A stretch of 64,000 nt of DNA from NCBI GenBank assembly GCA_964390005.1, contig CAYMGM010000001.1, positions 310,001 through 374,000 on the forward strand, written 5' to 3'. This stretch comes from CAYMGM01 sp964390005. GTDB lineage: Bacteria > Pseudomonadota > Alphaproteobacteria > UBA9219. The notes beneath the pieces were generated by a model. That model saw only the letters and a list, made by a program, of their open reading frames with translations. It was not told the DNA's origin and searched no databases. Each line of letters begins with the position of its first letter. The first letter of the stretch is position 1. The translations under genes were made by a program, and so were the position numbers. Positions 1 to 9,030 of the stretch are shown here, piece by piece.

Positions 1-1338
1 TTCATCCATTTTCCGCGCTTCGACTAATGCACCGGCAAAATCGTCGTTCTCGAAATTCGCGAGCGAGGCCCGGCCATGCGCGTGAACGCGGTGATGGGGA
101 TCGTCCAATTTTTTGAACTCGGGTAGAGAACGGATCTCATCGCCCTTGAAAGAGTCATACCAAACGCCAAGGCGGCAATGGTGATTATCGGGAAGATCCG
201 TGCTTTTTGTGTTGCCGTGACCAATAAGCGTGTCGATAACGCGTTTTTTGAAGGTGGCGTGATCGGCCTTCGTCACAAGAACCAGCATCGCCGCGTCCGG
301 GTTCTTGACGATTTCTCCCAACTCAGACTGAACAATCTTGCTGGCGTTTTCGATCGAAGTCGTTAGCCCGTCAATACCGCTTAGGGTCGTATCAGCCATC
401 TTGGCGATAGACGAGATGTTTTGGGCGACATCCGCCGTGACCGAGCTTTGCTCTTGAACCGTCGCCGAAACTTCAACCATCTTTTGAACGACGTCTTCAA
501 TTCTTTCGCCGACTGTATGGATGTTGTCGCCGACGACTTTGATCACGTTGGTCCCTTGGGCGACATGAGCCGACCCATCATTCATCGAGGACAGCATCTC
601 GGTCATGCCTTGTTGAAGAAGAGCAATACGTCCGCGGATGTCTTCGGTTGCCCCTGCCGTTTGCTTGGCCAAGTTCTTCACTTCACTTGCGACGACCGCA
701 AAGCCTTTCCCCGCCTCGCCTGCCCGCGCGGCTTCGATCGTTGCGTTGAGGGCTAAAAGGTTCGTTTGGCTCGCGATCTTTTCAATTGTTTTTAAGATCT
801 GCGCGATTTGCTCGGAAGCCTTTTCCAAAACATGCACTTTTTCTTCAATGCTGTTGAACGCTGTCGTGATGCCATCCATCGTTTGGAATGCTTCGTTGAC
901 AGATTGAACGCTACCGGCAAGCTCATGGCGGACGGCGCTCGCATCCTGCGAAACAAGGTCGGTTGTGTGGGCAACCTCACGGACCGAAGCCGCCATCTCT
1001 TCAGAGGCTGAGGCCATGGCTTGGCTGCGATGCTGTAAATCGCGCATATCACGGATCATCAGACCAATCGACAAAAGCGGGGCCGTTTGCTCGACCCAGA
1101 TGTTGACGACCGTTTGAAGGATATTCATGTTCTTTTTGCGAATGAACGCGACAACGGGCTTGAAATAACGCCCAATGCCGTCAAAAGATTTGACGGTGTC
1201 TTGATATGAATCCGTCTCTAAACCGCTTAAGACTTTCGATAGTATCTCGACAGGTACAATCTCCTTTGCGGGTATGGCCTGTCGGTCGGTTTCGTGTGAC
1301 ATCGCGGCATCAATTGTAACGGGTCGCTTGGAAAACAT
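1..1338 (-). CDS. Soluble methyl-accepting chemotaxis protein with C-terminal CZB domain (3' end cut by window edge)
   Basis: Reading the minus strand from an ATG at 1338 gives 446 codons with no stop before the window edge, so the C-terminus is missing. An AGGAAA Shine-Dalgarno lies about 7 bases upstream. I see no membrane-spanning segment, so the receptor is probably cytoplasmic. The central part is an MCP signalling domain, with the hairpin-tip sequence ASQTNLLALNATIEAARAGE around residues 195-215. Near the end are the hallmarks of a chemoreceptor zinc-binding (CZB) domain: KADHATF, then CRLGVWY, then HHRVHAHG, which supply the expected His, Cys, His, His ligands. Such receptors signal to CheA-CheW; CZB domains bind zinc and in some bacteria sense hypochlorous acid. 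No che genes are visible here. The ligand is unknown. Confidence 0.9.
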   Translation of the reverse strand, partial: MFSKRPVTIDAAMSHETDRQAIPAKEIVPVEILSKVLSGLETDSYQDTVKSFDGIGRYFKPVVAFIRKKNMNILQTVVNIWVEQTAPLLSIGLMIRDMRDLQHRSQAMASASEEMAASVREVAHTTDLVSQDASAVRHELAGSVQSVNEAFQTMDGITTAFNSIEEKVHVLEKASEQIAQILKTIEKIASQTNLLALNATIEAARAGEAGKGFAVVASEVKNLAKQTAGATEDIRGRIALLQQGMTEMLSSMNDGSAHVAQGTNVIKVVGDNIHTVGERIEDVVQKMVEVSATVQEQSSVTADVAQNISSIAKMADTTLSGIDGLTTSIENASKIVQSELGEIVKNPDAAMLVLVTKADHATFKKRVIDTLIGHGNTKSTDLPDNHHCRLGVWYDSFKGDEIRSLPEFKKLDDPHHRVHAHGRASLANFENDDFAGALVEARKMDE

Positions 1339-1609
1339 CGACTTTTCCTTAAGACGTAAGGGTGAGACGTTTAGAAACAGAAATTATAGTTAACTCAATT
1401 CGTAGAGTTGTTCTAATCATTTGACAAGGAAGAAAATTTCTTTTGCTTCACAAGGTATAATCGACGCAAGGTTTGCCTATTGAAATGACTAAAATTGCGT
1501 ACGCTGGCATGCTGGCGCAATTCTCGAAAATGCGTTTTCGATTTCGAATCGCCCTGTCTCCACGTATGTTGGGGAGACGCGTAACGCACAAATGGACTGA
1601 TTTCACAAA
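1339..1609. promoter_or_regulatory. Divergent intergenic region between the chemoreceptor and ettA
   Basis: This AT-rich gap must hold promoters for both flanking genes. A perfect TATAAT lies at 1456-1461 and a perfect TTGACA at 1421-1426, but the spacing of 29 bases is too long for them to work as one sigma-70 promoter. A short hairpin (CGAAAA, TGCG loop, TTTTCG) lies at about 1525-1540, and a GTCTCC/GGAGAC inverted repeat at about 1556-1577, both in the presumed leader of ettA. Their role is not known. Confidence 0.3.
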
Positions 1610-3289
1610 ATGGCTGCTTATCAATATATCTACGTCATGAATGGCGTCACAAAAACCTTTTCAAATGGGAAAACGGTTTTAAATAACATTCGTCTTTCCT
1701 TTTATCCTGACGCCAAGATTGGCGTTTTGGGCCCGAACGGATCCGGCAAATCGACGCTTTTAAAGATTATGGCCGGGCTTGATAAAGACTATGCTGGCGA
1801 AGCCTTTGTGGCCGATGGCGCGACGGTTGGCTATTTGCCGCAAGAGCCTGTTTTAGATTCGTCGATGAGTGTCGAGCAGAACATCCTATCGGGCCTGGGT
1901 GAGCAGAAACAGCTTTTGGATCGCTTTGACGAGGTCAGCAACAAGCTGGGCGAAGTCGAAGATCCGGATGAGATGCAAAAACTGATCGATGAACAAGCCG
2001 AGCTTCAAGAAAAAATCGATGCGGCGAATGCTTGGGATTTGCAACGTACAATTGAAATTGCGATGGATGCCTTGCGTTGCCCGCCGGGGGATGCCGACGT
2101 TGCGACCCTTTCGGGCGGTGAAAAGCGCCGCGTCGCCTTATGCCGTCTTTTGCTACAGAAGCCCGATTTGCTTTTGCTTGACGAGCCAACCAACCATTTG
2201 GATGCAGAATCGATCGCTTGGTTGCAGCGCTATCTTTTCGATTATCCGGGCGCTGTTATTCTGGTCACCCACGATCGTTATTTTCTTGATAATGTCACTA
2301 GCTGGATTTTGGAAATCGATCGCAGCAACGGCATTCCCTATCAAGGCAATTATTCGTCGTGGCTTGAGCAAAAGCAAAAGCGGCTTGAGCAGGAATCGCG
2401 CGATGAAACGGCGCGCCAGCGGACATTGGCGCGTGAATTGGATTGGATCCGGGCAACGCCAAAAGCCCGTCACGCGAAAAGCAAGGCGCGTATTACGGCT
2501 TATGAAGACATGCTGGCAGAAAGCGCGAACAAAGCGCCCGATACGGCGCAAATTGTCATTCCGACGCCGCCGCGTTTGGGGCAGACCGTTGTCGAGGTTG
2601 AGCATCTGCGCAAAGGCTTTGGCGATAGGCTGCTGATTGACGATCTTTCCTTCCGTTTGCCGCCGGGTGGTATTGTCGGCATCATCGGCCCGAACGGCGC
2701 CGGGAAGACGACTCTTTTCCGCATGATGACAGGGGCTGAAACGCCGGACGAAGGAACCTTTAAGGTTGGCGAGACGGTCAAGCTTGGTTATGTCGATCAA
2801 AGCCGCGAAGCTTTGCAAGGCGATAAAACGGTCTGGGAAGAAATCTCGGACGGGCAGGAAATCATCGATCTTGGCAAACGCTCCATGCCGAGCCGCGCCT
2901 ATGTCGCTGCCTTTGGCTTTAAGGGGCCCGATCAGCAAAAGAAGGTCGGGAAACTGTCGGGCGGTGAGCGCAACCGCGTCCACATGGCCAAGATGCTTAA
3001 GTCAGGCGCGAACGTTCTTCTGCTTGACGAGCCCAGCAACGATTTGGATATCGAGACCTTGCGAGCCTTAGAAGACGCTATCGTCGATTTTGCAGGATGC
3101 GTTGTCGTTATCAGCCATGATCGTTGGTTCTTGGATCGTATCGCAACGCATATTCTAGCCTTTGAAGGCGACAGTCAGGTCGTTTGGTTTGAGGGCAATT
3201 ATCAAGATTACGAAGTCGATCGTCATCGCCGCTTGGGAGCCGAGGCCGATCAACCCCACCGTATCCGCTACAAGCCTTTGAGCCGGTAA
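1610..3289 (+). CDS. ettA: EttA, energy-dependent translational throttle (ABC-F ATPase)
   Basis: EttA binds the ribosomal E site and couples the cell's ATP/ADP ratio to the first steps of elongation. The 559-residue protein has two ABC cassettes and no membrane domain. Walker A motifs are GPNGSGKS (residues 41-48) and GPNGAGKT; signatures are LSGGEKRR and LSGGERNR; Walker B regions are LLLLDEPTNHLD and VLLLDEPSNDLD. Between the cassettes (about 235-300) is the charged P-site tRNA interaction linker typical of ABC-F proteins. The length matches the E. coli protein (about 555). The N-terminus MAAYQYIYVMNGV fits the family, although no clear Shine-Dalgarno precedes it. The gene stands alone and ends just before a strong bidirectional terminator. 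Confidence 0.95.
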   Translation: MAAYQYIYVMNGVTKTFSNGKTVLNNIRLSFYPDAKIGVLGPNGSGKSTLLKIMAGLDKDYAGEAFVADGATVGYLPQEPVLDSSMSVEQNILSGLGEQKQLLDRFDEVSNKLGEVEDPDEMQKLIDEQAELQEKIDAANAWDLQRTIEIAMDALRCPPGDADVATLSGGEKRRVALCRLLLQKPDLLLLDEPTNHLDAESIAWLQRYLFDYPGAVILVTHDRYFLDNVTSWILEIDRSNGIPYQGNYSSWLEQKQKRLEQESRDETARQRTLARELDWIRATPKARHAKSKARITAYEDMLAESANKAPDTAQIVIPTPPRLGQTVVEVEHLRKGFGDRLLIDDLSFRLPPGGIVGIIGPNGAGKTTLFRMMTGAETPDEGTFKVGETVKLGYVDQSREALQGDKTVWEEISDGQEIIDLGKRSMPSRAYVAAFGFKGPDQQKKVGKLSGGERNRVHMAKMLKSGANVLLLDEPSNDLDIETLRALEDAIVDFAGCVVVISHDRWFLDRIATHILAFEGDSQVVWFEGNYQDYEVDRHRRLGAEADQPHRIRYKPLSR

Positions 3290-3310
3290 CGCAGCGCGAT
3301 GCGCAAAAAT

Positions 3311-3342
3311 AAAAGCCCCCATTTTATAAATGGGGGCTTTTT
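3311..3342. terminator. Bidirectional rho-independent terminator between ettA and the convergent gene
   Basis: A 14-bp perfect stem (AAAAGCCCCCATTT pairing with AAATGGGGGCTTTT, 3-base loop TAT) ends in a T run on both strands. It sits between the 3' ends of ettA and the minus-strand gene, so it can serve both. Confidence 0.9.
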
Positions 3343-3358
3343 GATGCGTGTACCAAGA

Positions 3359-4783
3359 TCACCCTTTTTGAGGCGTTCTGGAAATTTTGACACGTGTTAC
3401 AAAGCCACGACGTGGCATCCGTTTGGCGGCGACACGCTGATCGGTCGCGGCATGTGTTTCACGGCGCTTTTCGTCCGTATCTGCCGGTGCCGTCTTCATG
3501 GCCGCATGCGGCCCGCGGCGGCCTTTGCGGCGGCCCGCTGTCGGCATCTTTGTGATTTTTTCCTTTTGCTCGGCTTCGCTTCCAGACACGGTTGCATTTT
3601 CAGCCGGATCTCTAAACTCTTGCCCATCCGTCGCGATGAAGTGCTGCCATGCGGGGCTGAAAATATTGGCATTTTCCTTCATGGTCTGAATCATAAAGCC
3701 ACGAAGGCGGTTTTCTTCGTGGGCAATGATCTCGGACATGTCCTTCGTAGGCTTGTACGGCGTTTCATTTTGCCCATCGCGCAGGATAATATCGCTTGGG
3801 AAAGAGGCTCCACGCAAAAAGGCGGCAACAGCGCCATCGGGGTTGATGGCTGTTGGTGGAAGCTGTTCATGTTTCTTACAATACGCAGCAAAAGCGCTCA
3901 ATTGTGTTAGGAGCTCCTGCGCGATTTGACGCGCGGGAAGAACTTGGGTTGCGACATAAAGCATGTCTTTATCGTCTTGGCGCATTTTGGGGTTTGTCAT
4001 GCGCAGATCGCTTCCCATTGTCGCGGCTGAAAGCTCGACAAGATCCGTCGCTTGGTCCAGCGTCATGCAGGCGTTGGTTGAAACGCGCGGCGCGCCATCG
4101 ACATCTTTCTTATAAACGAGGTCATAGTGATAGCCTTTCTGGACCGTGCCAAAACGCAGGCTATAACCTTGCTCCTTTTCTAACTCTTTAAAATCCTGAA
4201 TGCGTGGGCCGAAAGAAAGGCTATAAGCCAGTTGTTTAAACTCTTCGGCAGACAAAAACTCGGCATAGGGGCGCGCCTTGAAGATGGGCGTGTCATCATT
4301 GACCGGCTCATTCTTTGGGGCCTTAAGGTCTTCTGCCTTATCGCCGCCTAATGTTGGGGCTTCGTTTGTTGGATCGGGCTCGGGTTCCGGCTCGGGCGCT
4401 TTATTCGGCTCTTCCTCTTCGGCTTTGGGGGCTTCAGGCTCCTTTGGGGCCGTGTTATCCGGATCGGCTTTTGGCTTCGGGTCCTTTAGGTTGAGTTTTG
4501 AAAGCCCCTCGACGAGCTTCAATTCGTCGCTGGCGATGGCCAAAAGGTTTTTCGCATACCATGCCCCAGCGCTATTGCCGACGGCAAAAACACTTGTCCC
4601 CAATGACTTTAAGCCTTCAAATTGTGTGAGGACTTTTTGATAAAGAGCGCGGCCTTCTGGCGTGCGCGCTTCGCTCATACATTTTTGGGCATAGGCGATA
4701 AGATTATCGATGGAATATGAGCTTTTTTTGGAGCCTTCGATGTCTGACAGTTTTTCGACAGGCGGCGTGAATTTCTTGAGCAT
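3359..4783 (-). CDS. Unrecognised protein with acidic proline/glutamate linker
   Basis: I do not recognise this family. The 474-residue product from the ATG at 4783 begins MLKKFTPPVEKLSD; a TTG seven codons upstream is possible but less likely, and a GGGG lies about 7 bases before the ATG. Residues about 20-95 look helical. Next comes a low-complexity linker rich in Pro, Glu, Asp and Lys (PEPEPEPDP and similar, about 100-155), then a globular region of about 230 residues, then a basic tail rich in Arg and Lys. No signal peptide or membrane segment is evident, which points to the cytoplasm. It is transcribed alone, towards ettA. It lies next to the flagellar operon in divergent orientation, but nothing in the sequence ties it to motility. 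Confidence 0.75.
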   Translation of the reverse strand: MLKKFTPPVEKLSDIEGSKKSSYSIDNLIAYAQKCMSEARTPEGRALYQKVLTQFEGLKSLGTSVFAVGNSAGAWYAKNLLAIASDELKLVEGLSKLNLKDPKPKADPDNTAPKEPEAPKAEEEEPNKAPEPEPEPDPTNEAPTLGGDKAEDLKAPKNEPVNDDTPIFKARPYAEFLSAEEFKQLAYSLSFGPRIQDFKELEKEQGYSLRFGTVQKGYHYDLVYKKDVDGAPRVSTNACMTLDQATDLVELSAATMGSDLRMTNPKMRQDDKDMLYVATQVLPARQIAQELLTQLSAFAAYCKKHEQLPPTAINPDGAVAAFLRGASFPSDIILRDGQNETPYKPTKDMSEIIAHEENRLRGFMIQTMKENANIFSPAWQHFIATDGQEFRDPAENATVSGSEAEQKEKITKMPTAGRRKGRRGPHAAMKTAPADTDEKRRETHAATDQRVAAKRMPRRGFVTRVKISRTPQKG

Positions 4784-5139
4784 CTGAAAACCCCGTTTTT
4801 TCAATGATTATCAAAGGTATCATAGTTTAAAGCGTGAAAACAATTTGAATATGCTTTCAGACTTTGTTTTCTTTGTCGGCCCTCGTGTTAAGATAATTTC
4901 GCTTTCATCGCTTCCTCATTCTATATAAGGTGTCTTTATAAGAAGTTACCCCTACATGATGTTGTATTTATATCACGATAGCGTCATGAAGTGGGAAATT
5001 TCTGCCTAGTTCATTAACAATATCTTCACACGAATACCCTAGATCTGGTTAACGTTAAGGAAAGTTGAGTCGCCCTGCTCCTCCCCCGGCGACACACCGG
5101 GCAAACCGCCCAATCAGAGAACCAACTCGAGGCGAGAAC
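4784..5139. promoter_or_regulatory. Divergent upstream region of the flagellar operon
   Basis: About 350 AT-rich bases separate the unknown minus-strand gene from fliF. TATA-like stretches occur at about 4922-4929 without a convincing -35 element. A perfect palindrome TTAACGTTAA lies at 5049-5058, about 80 bases before the chosen fliF start. I found no GG-N10-GC sigma-54 element here, although the operon carries a sigma-54 activator gene. An in-frame TTG at 5065 could extend fliF by 25 residues but lacks family-like sequence. Confidence 0.3.
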
Positions 5140-6831
5140 GTGAACGCTTTTATTCAAACGCTACGTAATTTGGGCCCGATGCGCCTTGCGGCTATGGCCC
5201 TTGTGATGTTTAGCTTGCTAGGGTTCTTTGGTTTTTTAACGACGCGCATTTCGGCCTCGCCGATGTCCTTATTATACGCCGAGTTGGATCAATCTGACGC
5301 TGGCGCGATTGCGCAAAAACTGGATGCTTTAAAAATCCCCTATGAAGTGGCCTCGGGCGGTAACGCAATCCGCGTGCCGGGTGAGCAGGTCGGTAAAATT
5401 CGTATGCTGATGGCCGCCGATGGCCTTCCGAAAGGCGGCTCGATCGGCTATGAGATTTTCGACCAAAAAGAAGGTTTTGGGACAACCAGTTTTGTTCAAA
5501 ACATCAATCATCTACGTGCGTTAGAGGGCGAGTTGGCCCGCACCATCAGCACGATGAACGTTATCCAATCGGCGCGCGTGCATTTGGTTTTGCCTCAGCG
5601 TGAGTTATTTAGTCACGCAACGCAAACGGCGACAGCCAGCGTGTTTATCAAAACGCGCGGCGGGGTCGTTTTGTCGCGTGAACAGATTGCGGCTATTCAA
5701 AACCTTATGGCGGCTTCGGTGCCGCAATTGCAGCCCAATGAAGTCTCGATTGTCGATGATAAGGGGAATTTGCTGGCGCGTCCGACGTCAGCGGGGGCGG
5801 ATTCGGCAACGGCTAACCAAGACGATATGCGCGCCACGTTTGAGCAAAACCAAGCGCGAAAGATTGAGGATTTGCTGTCGCAAACGCTGGGCTTTGGCAA
5901 GGTACGCGCCAAAGTAACGGCGGATCTGGATTTTGACCGGATCACCACAAGCTCGGAGATTTACGATCCTGAAAGCCAAGTCGTGCGCTCGACGCAGACG
6001 ACTAACGAAAACTCAAGCAACAATGAAGGTGGATCGACCGATACCGTTTCGATCAATAACAATCTGCCGAATGCGCCCGCGCCTGCAGCCAGCGGAACGT
6101 CCGCTGCTAAAAATAAAAGCGAAAAATCCGAAGAAACGATCAATTACGAGATCAACAAAACGGTCCGTCAGCAAGTGCGTGAATCGGGTTCGGTCAAACG
6201 CTTGTCTATTGCCGTTATTGTCGATGGCACTTATACGACCGACGCCGAAGGCAAGCCAAACTATCAACCGCGCTCGCAAGAGGAAATGGACAAGATCAAG
6301 GCGTTGGTCAAGTCGGCGGTCAGTTTCGATTCAGCGCGCGGCGATACGGTTGAAGTCGCCAATATGCGCTTTGCCGAAGCCGAAGATGGCAAAGTCGATG
6401 GCGCTTCGACCGACTTTATGGGCGTGCCAAAGACCGATTTGTTGCGCATGGCCGAGACGTTGATGCTGGCCTTTATCGGGTTGCTGATTGTCCTGTTGGT
6501 CGTGCGCCCCATTCTGCGCCGTTTGTTTGAGGCGAGCGCCGACAATTCAGGAACGGCGGCTTTGGCCGGGGGTGGCGGCTCTTCTCTTTTGGCGGCGGGG
6601 CTTGGCGGCGGACTGGCTGCGCAACTGCCCTCGCCTCAGACCATGTCTTCGCTGAGCGAAGAGCTACAAAAAGAATCCGAGGAATCCGAAATCGAAAAAA
6701 TGATCGATATTTCGCGCGTCGAAGGACGCGTGAAAGCCTCGTCACTGCGCAAAGTTGGCGAAATCGTCGATAAGCACCCGGAAGAGGCTGTTTCGATTTT
6801 GCGCAATTGGATCTATCAGGAAAATCATTAA
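5140..6831 (+). CDS. fliF: FliF, flagellar MS-ring protein
   Basis: FliF forms the MS-ring in the inner membrane, around the export apparatus and beneath the switch complex. I chose the GTG at 5140 (563 residues) because the protein then starts VNAFIQTLRNLGPMRLAAM, as in related FliF proteins; GAGGCGAG lies just upstream. A first membrane segment spans about residues 18-37. The periplasmic YscJ/FliF region follows, with the typical segment around LYAELDQSDAGAIAQKLDAL. A second membrane segment (MLAFIGLLIVLLVVRPIL) lies around 430-455. The C-terminal tail ends VSILRNWIYQ, the FliG-binding motif. It is the first gene of an operon and is followed 12 bases later by fliG. Confidence 0.95.
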   Translation: MNAFIQTLRNLGPMRLAAMALVMFSLLGFFGFLTTRISASPMSLLYAELDQSDAGAIAQKLDALKIPYEVASGGNAIRVPGEQVGKIRMLMAADGLPKGGSIGYEIFDQKEGFGTTSFVQNINHLRALEGELARTISTMNVIQSARVHLVLPQRELFSHATQTATASVFIKTRGGVVLSREQIAAIQNLMAASVPQLQPNEVSIVDDKGNLLARPTSAGADSATANQDDMRATFEQNQARKIEDLLSQTLGFGKVRAKVTADLDFDRITTSSEIYDPESQVVRSTQTTNENSSNNEGGSTDTVSINNNLPNAPAPAASGTSAAKNKSEKSEETINYEINKTVRQQVRESGSVKRLSIAVIVDGTYTTDAEGKPNYQPRSQEEMDKIKALVKSAVSFDSARGDTVEVANMRFAEAEDGKVDGASTDFMGVPKTDLLRMAETLMLAFIGLLIVLLVVRPILRRLFEASADNSGTAALAGGGGSSLLAAGLGGGLAAQLPSPQTMSSLSEELQKESEESEIEKMIDISRVEGRVKASSLRKVGEIVDKHPEEAVSILRNWIYQENH

Positions 6832-6843
6832 GGGGAACGGGGA

Positions 6844-7869
6844 ATGGCTGGCGTTCGCGTTCGTGAAGACCTTCGCACCTTAACAGGCGCTGAAAAGGCG
6901 GCAGTTCTTATTTTGTCGCTTGGCGAAGAATACGCATCGCGCGTGTTCGGCCACATGAACGATGAGGAAATTAAAGAGCTGTCGCAAGTCATGGCCAATC
7001 TGGGTAATGTCAGCTCAAGCCTTGTCGAAAAACTGTTTGTCGAGTTTGTCGAACAAATGTCGTCGACGGGCTCGTTGGTCGGTACGCTGGAATCGACCGA
7101 GCGCCTTTTGTTAAAGGTCTTGGATAAAAACCGCGTCGATACCATTATGGAAGACATTCGCGGCCCGGCAGGCCGCACGATGTGGGACAAGCTTGCCAAC
7201 GTCAACGAAGCCGTTTTGGCGAACTATTTGAAAAACGAATATCCGCAGACGGTTGCCGTCGTCGTTTCGAAAATCAAGCCCGACCACGCGGCGCGCGTTT
7301 TATCGCAATTGCCCGACAGCTTCGCGATGGAAGTCGTGATGCGTATGCTGCGCATGGAAGCCGTTCAAAAAGACGTTCTTGACGATATTGAGCGGACCTT
7401 GCGCAACGAGTTCATGAGCAATTTGGCGCGCACAAACCGCCGCGATCCGCACGAAGCCATGGCCGAGATTTTCAACAATCTGGATCGCGCCAGCGAAAGT
7501 AAGTTTCTATCGGCGCTTGAAGAACGTAACCGCGATTCAGCTGAAAAAATCAAAAGCCTTATGTTTACCTTCGAAGATCTGGCAAAGCTCGATCCCAAGT
7601 CGGTGCAAGTTCTTATGCGCGTCGTCGACAAATCCAAATTGCCGATTGCCCTTAAAGGCGCGTCAGAGACCATCAAAAATCTTTTCTTCTCGAACATGTC
7701 CGAACGTGCGGCCAAGCTGCTTAAGGAAGATATCGCCGCACTCGGCCCCACCCGTCTGCGCGATGTGGATGAAGCGCAAGCGACCATTATCGGTTTGACA
7801 AAAGATTTGGCGGCACGCGGCGAAATTGCAATCTCTAAAGAAGGCGGAGAAGACGAACTTGTCTACTGA
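6844..7869 (+). CDS. fliG: FliG, flagellar motor switch protein
   Basis: FliG is the rotor protein that contacts the stator and, with FliM and FliN, sets rotation direction. The 341-residue product has the usual three domains: the N-terminal FliF-binding part (LTGAEKAAVLILSLGEEYA), a middle domain with the KNEYPQTVAVVVSKIKP segment (about 125-145), and a C-terminal domain with FTFEDLAKLDPKSVQ and the charged helix region used for torque. It sits between fliF and fliH; its 3' end overlaps the annotated fliH start by 44 bases, so the two are probably translationally linked. fliM is not in the window. Confidence 0.95.
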   Translation: MAGVRVREDLRTLTGAEKAAVLILSLGEEYASRVFGHMNDEEIKELSQVMANLGNVSSSLVEKLFVEFVEQMSSTGSLVGTLESTERLLLKVLDKNRVDTIMEDIRGPAGRTMWDKLANVNEAVLANYLKNEYPQTVAVVVSKIKPDHAARVLSQLPDSFAMEVVMRMLRMEAVQKDVLDDIERTLRNEFMSNLARTNRRDPHEAMAEIFNNLDRASESKFLSALEERNRDSAEKIKSLMFTFEDLAKLDPKSVQVLMRVVDKSKLPIALKGASETIKNLFFSNMSERAAKLLKEDIAALGPTRLRDVDEAQATIIGLTKDLAARGEIAISKEGGEDELVY

Positions 7870-8677
7870 TCTCGCTGAAAATGTGACGACGACGGCGCCT
7901 CAGCCCGGGTCAAGCTTGCGGAAGTTCATGTTTGAACGTTCGTTCGAAGGCCCTTATGTCGATGAATCGCAAGAGCCGGAAAAACCCAAGCCCATCTATA
8001 CCGAAGACGAAATGCAAGCGGCGAAGAACGAGGCTTTTGAAGCCGGTCGCACGGCAGGCAGAGGCGAAGCTTTGGATGCTGAAGTCGCGCGTCAATCGGG
8101 GCTTGTGACGAACCTTGGCCAGCACATGCAAGCGCTGATGACGCAAACGCAGACGTTGGCAAAAGAGCAATTGGGCCATATGGAACAAGTCGCTCTTTTG
8201 ATTGCGCGAAAGATTTTACCGTCGTTCATCGCCCGCGAAGGCGAGACCGAGGTTAAGGAAATCGTCGAAAAGATCTTGGCAAATATGGCGCGTGAACCGC
8301 GCCTTGTCGTTCGCGTTGCCGAAGATTCTTTTGAAACGGCTAAAGATAAGATTCAAGAAGCGGCGACGCGTGCGGCTTTTGCTGGGCAAGTCGTTGTGTT
8401 GTCCGATCCCACTTTTGGCCCTTCCGATTGTCGGATTGAATGGGCCGATGGCGGGGTCGAACGCGATTTGAAAAAGATCTGGGAAGACATCGGGCATGTC
8501 ATGGAAGCAAACGGGGCCGGCCAAAGCCTTTCGTTCGAAGAAACAGCGCCCGAGCCTTTGGACGATCGCAAAGAACCTCTTTACGAAACGGAAACAGATG
8601 AGACGGAAGACGTGAATCTTGAACCGCCTTCCGATCCTTCCCTTCCATCCAGTGAAAAAACAGGAGACGAAACATGA
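7826..8677 (+). CDS. fliH: FliH-like flagellar export regulator
   Basis: FliH binds and regulates the export ATPase FliI and docks it at the export gate. The product has 283 residues from the ATG at 7826, or 272 from a TTG at 7859 preceded at good spacing by GGAG; the second start would shorten the overlap with fliG to 11 bases. The FliH-like features are a conserved FMFERSF near the N-terminus, an alanine/glutamate-rich helical middle (about 55-125), and a C-terminal domain with LLIARKILPSFIAREGE and VVLSDPTFGPSDCRIEW. A long acidic tail follows the domain. Position between fliG and fliN supports the call. fliI is not in the window. Confidence 0.85.
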   Translation: MQSLKKAEKTNLSTDLAENVTTTAPQPGSSLRKFMFERSFEGPYVDESQEPEKPKPIYTEDEMQAAKNEAFEAGRTAGRGEALDAEVARQSGLVTNLGQHMQALMTQTQTLAKEQLGHMEQVALLIARKILPSFIAREGETEVKEIVEKILANMAREPRLVVRVAEDSFETAKDKIQEAATRAAFAGQVVVLSDPTFGPSDCRIEWADGGVERDLKKIWEDIGHVMEANGAGQSLSFEETAPEPLDDRKEPLYETETDETEDVNLEPPSDPSLPSSEKTGDET

Positions 8678-8997
8678 CGGACGAAGGCTTGACGCTATCT
8701 GAATTGCAAGCTAGCGGCGGCGAGGCCCCTAAAGACAGCGCGCCCGCAACCATCACGGATCTAGAGGCCGTATATGGCATCCCGGTTGAAGTCTCGGCGG
8801 TTTTGGGAAAATCGACGATGCAGGTCAGCAGCCTGTTAAAACTGGGCCGCGGCGCCGTGATTGAATTGGATCGTAAAGTCGGCGAAGCCATCGACATTTA
8901 TGTAAACAACCGTTTGGTCGCGCGCGGCGAAGTCGTTGTCGTGGAAGATCGGCTGGGCATTACCATGACGGAAATTATTAAAACGGAACGTAATTGA
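8674..8997 (+). CDS. fliN: FliN, flagellar motor switch protein
   Basis: FliN builds the base of the C-ring and binds FliH. The 107-residue product carries the SpoA/SpoC domain: IPVEVSAVLGKSTMQVSSLLKLGRG, then ELDRKVGEAIDIYVNNRLVARGEVVVVEDRLGITMTEI, which is the standard FliN fold region at about residues 30-100. The length is typical of short FliN proteins. The start overlaps the fliH stop as ATGA, which indicates coupled translation. Confidence 0.95.
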   Translation: MTDEGLTLSELQASGGEAPKDSAPATITDLEAVYGIPVEVSAVLGKSTMQVSSLLKLGRGAVIELDRKVGEAIDIYVNNRLVARGEVVVVEDRLGITMTEIIKTERN

Positions 8998-9030
8998 TAG
9001 ATTGCAATCAAGGCGATCAAGCGAGGTAGA

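Noticed and set aside
1421..1461. TTGACA and TATAAT before ettA as one promoter
   Set aside because: The 29-base spacing is too long for sigma-70; kept only as a note in the intergenic entry.
2153..2983. Long open reading frame on the strand opposite ettA
   Set aside because: It lies wholly within ettA, whose family motifs are clear, and its own product has no recognisable domain or ribosome site.
4278..4640. Ser/Gly-rich frame opposite the acidic linker gene
   Set aside because: Its repeats are the complement of the Pro/Glu repeats on the other strand, which explains the composition.
5065..5139. TTG-initiated extension of fliF
   Set aside because: The added residues are Pro/Arg-rich and unlike FliF N-termini, whereas the GTG at 5140 gives the family start.
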